7,849 nt of DNA from assembly GCA_029267455.1 (NCBI GenBank), contig JAJUIX010000053.1, forward strand, positions 1 to 7,849, given 5' to 3'. The DNA is from Enteractinococcus sp. Lineage in GTDB: Bacteria > Actinomycetota > Actinomycetes > Actinomycetales > Micrococcaceae. The translations under genes were made by a program, and so were the position numbers. The notes under the pieces are model-generated. The model saw only the letters and a list, made by a program, of their open reading frames with translations. It did not search any database and was not told the origin of the DNA. Positions 5,393 to 7,849 of this stretch are shown one piece after another; positions within the stretch are counted from its first letter, which is position 1, and each line of letters begins with the position of its first letter.

Positions 5393-5608
5393 ATGTCTGA
5401 CCGCCAGACCGGTACCGTCAAATGGTTCAACGTCGAAAAAGGGTACGGTTTTATCACCCCCGATGATTCTTCACCCGATGTTTTTGTACATCACACCGGG
5501 ATCAATCAATCCGGTTTCCGCCGCCTCGACGAAGGGCAACAGGTTCACTACGTCATTGAGGAAAGCGAGCGCGGACCCGTCGCACAGAAAGTCACACCGG
5601 TGGCATGA
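5393..5608 (+). CDS. Cold-shock protein (CspA family)
   Basis: This 71-residue single cold-shock domain is a five-stranded barrel that binds single-stranded RNA and DNA and melts RNA structure in the cytoplasm. TGTVKWFN (6-13) is the first strand, KGYGFI (16-21) is the RNP1 motif and DVFVHH (29-34) is RNP2, all intact. A short helical turn [16 protein letters not shown] and the last strands complete the domain. Length and spacing are standard for the family. The ATG at 5393 is preferred because [12 protein letters not shown] is the usual N-terminus and GAGAG (5381-5385) sits seven bases upstream; a TTG at 5360 would add eleven non-family residues. The long leader may act in cold regulation, as is common for the family. 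The stop overlaps the start of the next gene by ATGA, an unusual partner for a csp gene. Confidence 0.97.
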   Translation: MSDRQTGTVKWFNVEKGYGFITPDDSSPDVFVHHTGINQSGFRRLDEGQQVHYVIEESERGPVAQKVTPVA

Positions 5609-6777
5609 AGATCGCCACTCGCGTGGGAGTGTTCCTAGCCGCAGGCCTGATAGTCTGCGGTTCGACCAGTGCCGCCCATGCGACCGTCGCACCATCACCG
5701 GAGGCCACATCGGCGAAGAAGCCCTCCACTGCTCTAGCTGACGCCTCAAAAACGCCCAGCCCAGGGCTATCGGAAACCGATATCTCCGGTGAGAACACCA
5801 ATGATGCGGATGAGTCCACCGTGATGGACTGCGCAAAACACGTCACCGATTCTGAGGTCGTGATCGAGTTTGAGCCACCTGTGGACTTCGACAAGGCTAC
5901 GGTGGTGGTTGCTGGTGCACCAGTGGATTCCAAGCTCAATGGCTCCACGGTGGCTGTTAAGCGTGCTGATGCCACCGACACCATGTTGGTAGATCTTTGG
6001 GTGGATAAAACCCAGCACGCCGGCAAATGTGAAGTGTCACCCCCACCGAAGCCGTCTCCCTCGGACTCAGCATCAGACGACCAGGGTTCCACGGGTACAA
6101 AGAGTCCAGCTGAACCCTCTCCAACTGAACCAAAGCATTCACCGACACCTCAACCGTCGGATACACGCTCTGCTCAACCGAGCCCCGACCCGACGCCACA
6201 TTCGTCAGCGCCGTCTTCTCCCTCGTCAGAACCCGCCACGAGAACGCCGCCGACTCCATCGACACGGCCGTCGAGTCCCGAACCCACCCCGGATACACAG
6301 ACGCGATCTCCCACCGAGCAAGACGAGCTTTCCCCGCTGCCTTCCGCCCCCAAAACTTCAAGCGGCGTCGCACAGCCACCCCACACTGGGCGCCCACCAA
6401 CCACACCCGAGCAACGCGGCCCCCGCGATATTCGACCGTTCTCTGACAGTCCGCGCTACTTGCTGCCACAATTATTAGGTGTCAATCCCAACCAGGATTC
6501 TCCGTTGATCATGCCTCGGGAAGACGAGCAACAATCAACCGACCTAGAAACACTGCCTCCGATTTCTGAAGACGAACTCGACGCGATTAAAGCCCAGCTG
6601 GAGTCCCCGGGGCGTGCAGATCAGGCCGTCACTGGAGAAGAAGTAGAAGGCGCTGAAATCGATGAGCGTCTGGCCGAACGTCATTCGGGGTGGCTGCTCT
6701 TCGGAATCTCAGCGGTGGTGGGCATCGGCGCAGGTCTATGGTGGGCAATAGTCCGCCGGATCCGTCGCAACCACTAG
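5605..6777 (+). CDS. Secreted membrane-anchored Pro/Ser/Thr-rich surface protein of unknown function
   Basis: I do not recognise a family for this 390-residue protein, but its layout is clear. Residues 1-26 are a signal peptide ([19 protein letters not shown] then AAHA) with a likely signal peptidase I cut after A26. Residues 27-70 are a Pro/Ala/Ser-rich spacer. Residues 71-143 look like a small beta-rich domain holding the mature protein's only two cysteines, C76 and C142, which could form a disulfide. Residues 144-272 are a Pro/Ser/Thr linker typical of cell-wall-spanning proteins. Residues 273-360 are acidic and partly helical. A membrane helix (362-383, [20 protein letters not shown]) ends in the basic tail RRIRRNH, so the protein should sit outside the cell with a C-terminal anchor; no LPXTG motif is present. 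The ATG overlaps the csp stop (ATGA), suggesting coupled translation. Adhesin, sensor or scaffold are all possible. Confidence 0.85.
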   Translation: MKIATRVGVFLAAGLIVCGSTSAAHATVAPSPEATSAKKPSTALADASKTPSPGLSETDISGENTNDADESTVMDCAKHVTDSEVVIEFEPPVDFDKATVVVAGAPVDSKLNGSTVAVKRADATDTMLVDLWVDKTQHAGKCEVSPPPKPSPSDSASDDQGSTGTKSPAEPSPTEPKHSPTPQPSDTRSAQPSPDPTPHSSAPSSPSSEPATRTPPTPSTRPSSPEPTPDTQTRSPTEQDELSPLPSAPKTSSGVAQPPHTGRPPTTPEQRGPRDIRPFSDSPRYLLPQLLGVNPNQDSPLIMPREDEQQSTDLETLPPISEDELDAIKAQLESPGRADQAVTGEEVEGAEIDERLAERHSGWLLFGISAVVGIGAGLWWAIVRRIRRNH

Positions 6778-7849
6778 TCTGCCCGGTCTGTGTCGGTGGG
6801 ATTCGGCCCCGTGCGTTTGTTGACGATGCGCTCTGCCCCGGATATACCCAGAATCGCGCAAGCAAACCAGATCCCACCCGCCGGTCCCACCGGTCCGGCG
6901 ACAAGGCTGGCTGCTAGCGGTAAGACCACCTGACCGATGCGGTTCCCCACGAGCCTCAAGGCCAACGCCGGGCCACGCCAGGAACGTGGCACCCCTTGCG
7001 AAATCAACGTCATGGTCATGGGCTGACCAACACCCAGCGTGAAACCACCCACGGCCATGAACACGAAGGCCGCGCCCACGCCCACGGCACCCAACCCAAG
7101 CACTGCCGGCACGATAGCAATCGCCCCCGCTGACACCAACAGTGACACCAGCAGCAAGCCATTGCGTGAATACCGTGCTGATAGCGGTTGAATAAATACT
7201 CTGGAGATCACCGACGTGGCGCCCCGCACCGCCAGTAAGGCACCGATAATCAACGGAGACACCCCCACAGATTCTCCGACGAGCGGCATGAAGGCGACCA
7301 AGATATCCAGAATCGCCAGCAAGGCCAACGCAGCAAACATGTGGGAGGCAATGCCCGGCATGCGCAAAATATTGCGAGCGGTAGGTTTCGTTCCTGCTTC
7401 CACCACCACGAGATCTTCGGTCTGTGGGGCGTTCGTCGGTGGCCGAGCAGCCCGGAGCGTATAGAGGATGGGGATCGCGACGAGGGAGGAGATGGCTCCG
7501 ATCCATAGCGCGAGGTTGATGCTAAAGGACAGATCGGCCCCGCCCTCCTGGGCCTCGGCTAATGAGGTATCGCCCAAGATGAGACCTGATAGGAGCGGCC
7601 CAAGCATTTGCCCAACGGAGAACGAAGCAGTAAACCATCCAAAATTCGCATCCATTTGGTGTCCTCGAGAACGTCGGGCCACCATGCTTTGACCACCGAC
7701 CGTAAACATCAAATGCCCGATCCCAAGAACCGCAGAAGCGATCATCAAATGCATCACCTGCGCTGTGAGCGCAAGATACGCGGCACCCAGGGCAAGGATG
7801 AAGATACCAAGCGCCACAAAATTTCTCGGCGATTTCAGTCGGGATTGCA
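6774..7849 (-). CDS. MFS transporter, N-terminus cut by window edge
   Basis: About 358 residues of a major facilitator superfamily permease are visible, and the frame stays open to the right edge, so the true start and roughly the first two helices lie outside. About ten membrane segments can be seen. The first visible one (VALGIFILALGAAYLALTAQ) follows a basic SRLKSPRN loop like the cytoplasmic loop 2-3 of MFS proteins. ANFGWFTASFSVGQMLGPLLSGL resembles helix 5. A central loop (RAARPPTNAPQTEDLVVVEA) divides the two six-helix halves, and the last helices carry GVGQPMTMTLISQGVPRSWRG. A GTG at 7817 is in frame but lies inside the membrane core, so it is unlikely to be the start. No substrate can be assigned; drug or metabolite export is the usual default. 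Its TAG stop shares a CTAG with the convergent surface-protein gene. Confidence 0.88.
   Translation of the reverse strand, partial: QSRLKSPRNFVALGIFILALGAAYLALTAQVMHLMIASAVLGIGHLMFTVGGQSMVARRSRGHQMDANFGWFTASFSVGQMLGPLLSGLILGDTSLAEAQEGGADLSFSINLALWIGAISSLVAIPILYTLRAARPPTNAPQTEDLVVVEAGTKPTARNILRMPGIASHMFAALALLAILDILVAFMPLVGESVGVSPLIIGALLAVRGATSVISRVFIQPLSARYSRNGLLLVSLLVSAGAIAIVPAVLGLGAVGVGAAFVFMAVGGFTLGVGQPMTMTLISQGVPRSWRGPALALRLVGNRIGQVVLPLAASLVAGPVGPAGGIWFACAILGISGAERIVNKRTGPNPTDTDRAD

Noticed and set aside
5647..5662. Possible lipobox around C18 of the surface protein
   Set aside because: LIVC lacks the small residue normally at -1, and a good signal peptidase I site AHA follows at 24-26, so lipidation is unlikely.
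6029..6478. Arg/His/Pro-rich ORF in another frame of the surface-protein gene
   Set aside because: It is an out-of-frame reading of the Pro/Ser/Thr linker with no start signal. The frame with signal peptide and TM anchor is the coherent one.
6480..6777. LPXTG-type sortase signal in the surface protein
   Set aside because: There is a C-terminal hydrophobic helix and basic tail, but no LPXTG or close variant before it, so a plain transmembrane anchor is more likely.
7815..7817. GTG at 7817 (complement) as the MFS start
   Set aside because: The frame is open to the window edge, and a start here would remove the first two membrane helices. The gene is more likely truncated by the window.

Overview
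The window looks like chromosomal DNA from a moderately GC-rich actinobacterium. I infer Micrococcales, perhaps Micrococcaceae-like, from protein flavour; the genus cannot be fixed from sequence alone. Two things support an actinobacterial origin: a SAM-IV-type riboswitch, a class known almost only from Actinobacteria, and a hisD start that appears leaderless, which is common in this phylum. Coding density is high, several genes overlap or almost touch, and there is no IS element, phage gene, tRNA, rRNA or CRISPR array.

Layout. (1) At 18-965 (+) a tight two-gene unit encodes a small UspA-family protein and a macro-domain ADP-ribose hydrolase. It converges, with a 3-base gap, on (2) a large MscS-family mechanosensitive channel (969-2582, -) with a long, highly charged C-terminal tail. 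(3) The channel diverges across 58 bases from hisD (2641-3948, +), encoding histidinol dehydrogenase, with no other his gene beside it. (4) At about 4001-4120 lies a well-formed SAM-IV riboswitch with its own promoter. It leads a flavin reductase-like gene (4164-4700) and an S4 RNA-binding (Hsp15-like) gene (4707-5075). (5) A 317-base non-coding stretch (5076-5392) holds three phased ACGTTC repeats, a promoter-like box, a strong Rho-independent terminator, and a six-codon ORF with a strong Shine-Dalgarno. (6) A cold-shock protein gene (5393-5608) overlaps by ATGA a gene for a secreted, membrane-anchored Pro/Ser/Thr-rich protein (5605-6777). (7) An MFS transporter (6774 to the right edge, -) is cut by the window; its stop overlaps the stop of the surface-protein gene in a shared CTAG.

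How the parts relate. Several genes fit stress or envelope adaptation (UspA, macro domain, osmotic channel, cold-shock protein, Hsp15-like protein), but they lie in separate transcription units and nothing proves a joint system. The best regulatory signal is the SAM-IV riboswitch. It suggests that the flavin reductase serves sulfur assimilation, for instance by feeding reduced flavin to a desulfurising monooxygenase elsewhere in the genome. I did not find clear evidence for a wholly new defence or biosynthetic system. The least explained parts are the 5076-5392 intergenic region and the csp/surface-protein overlap.
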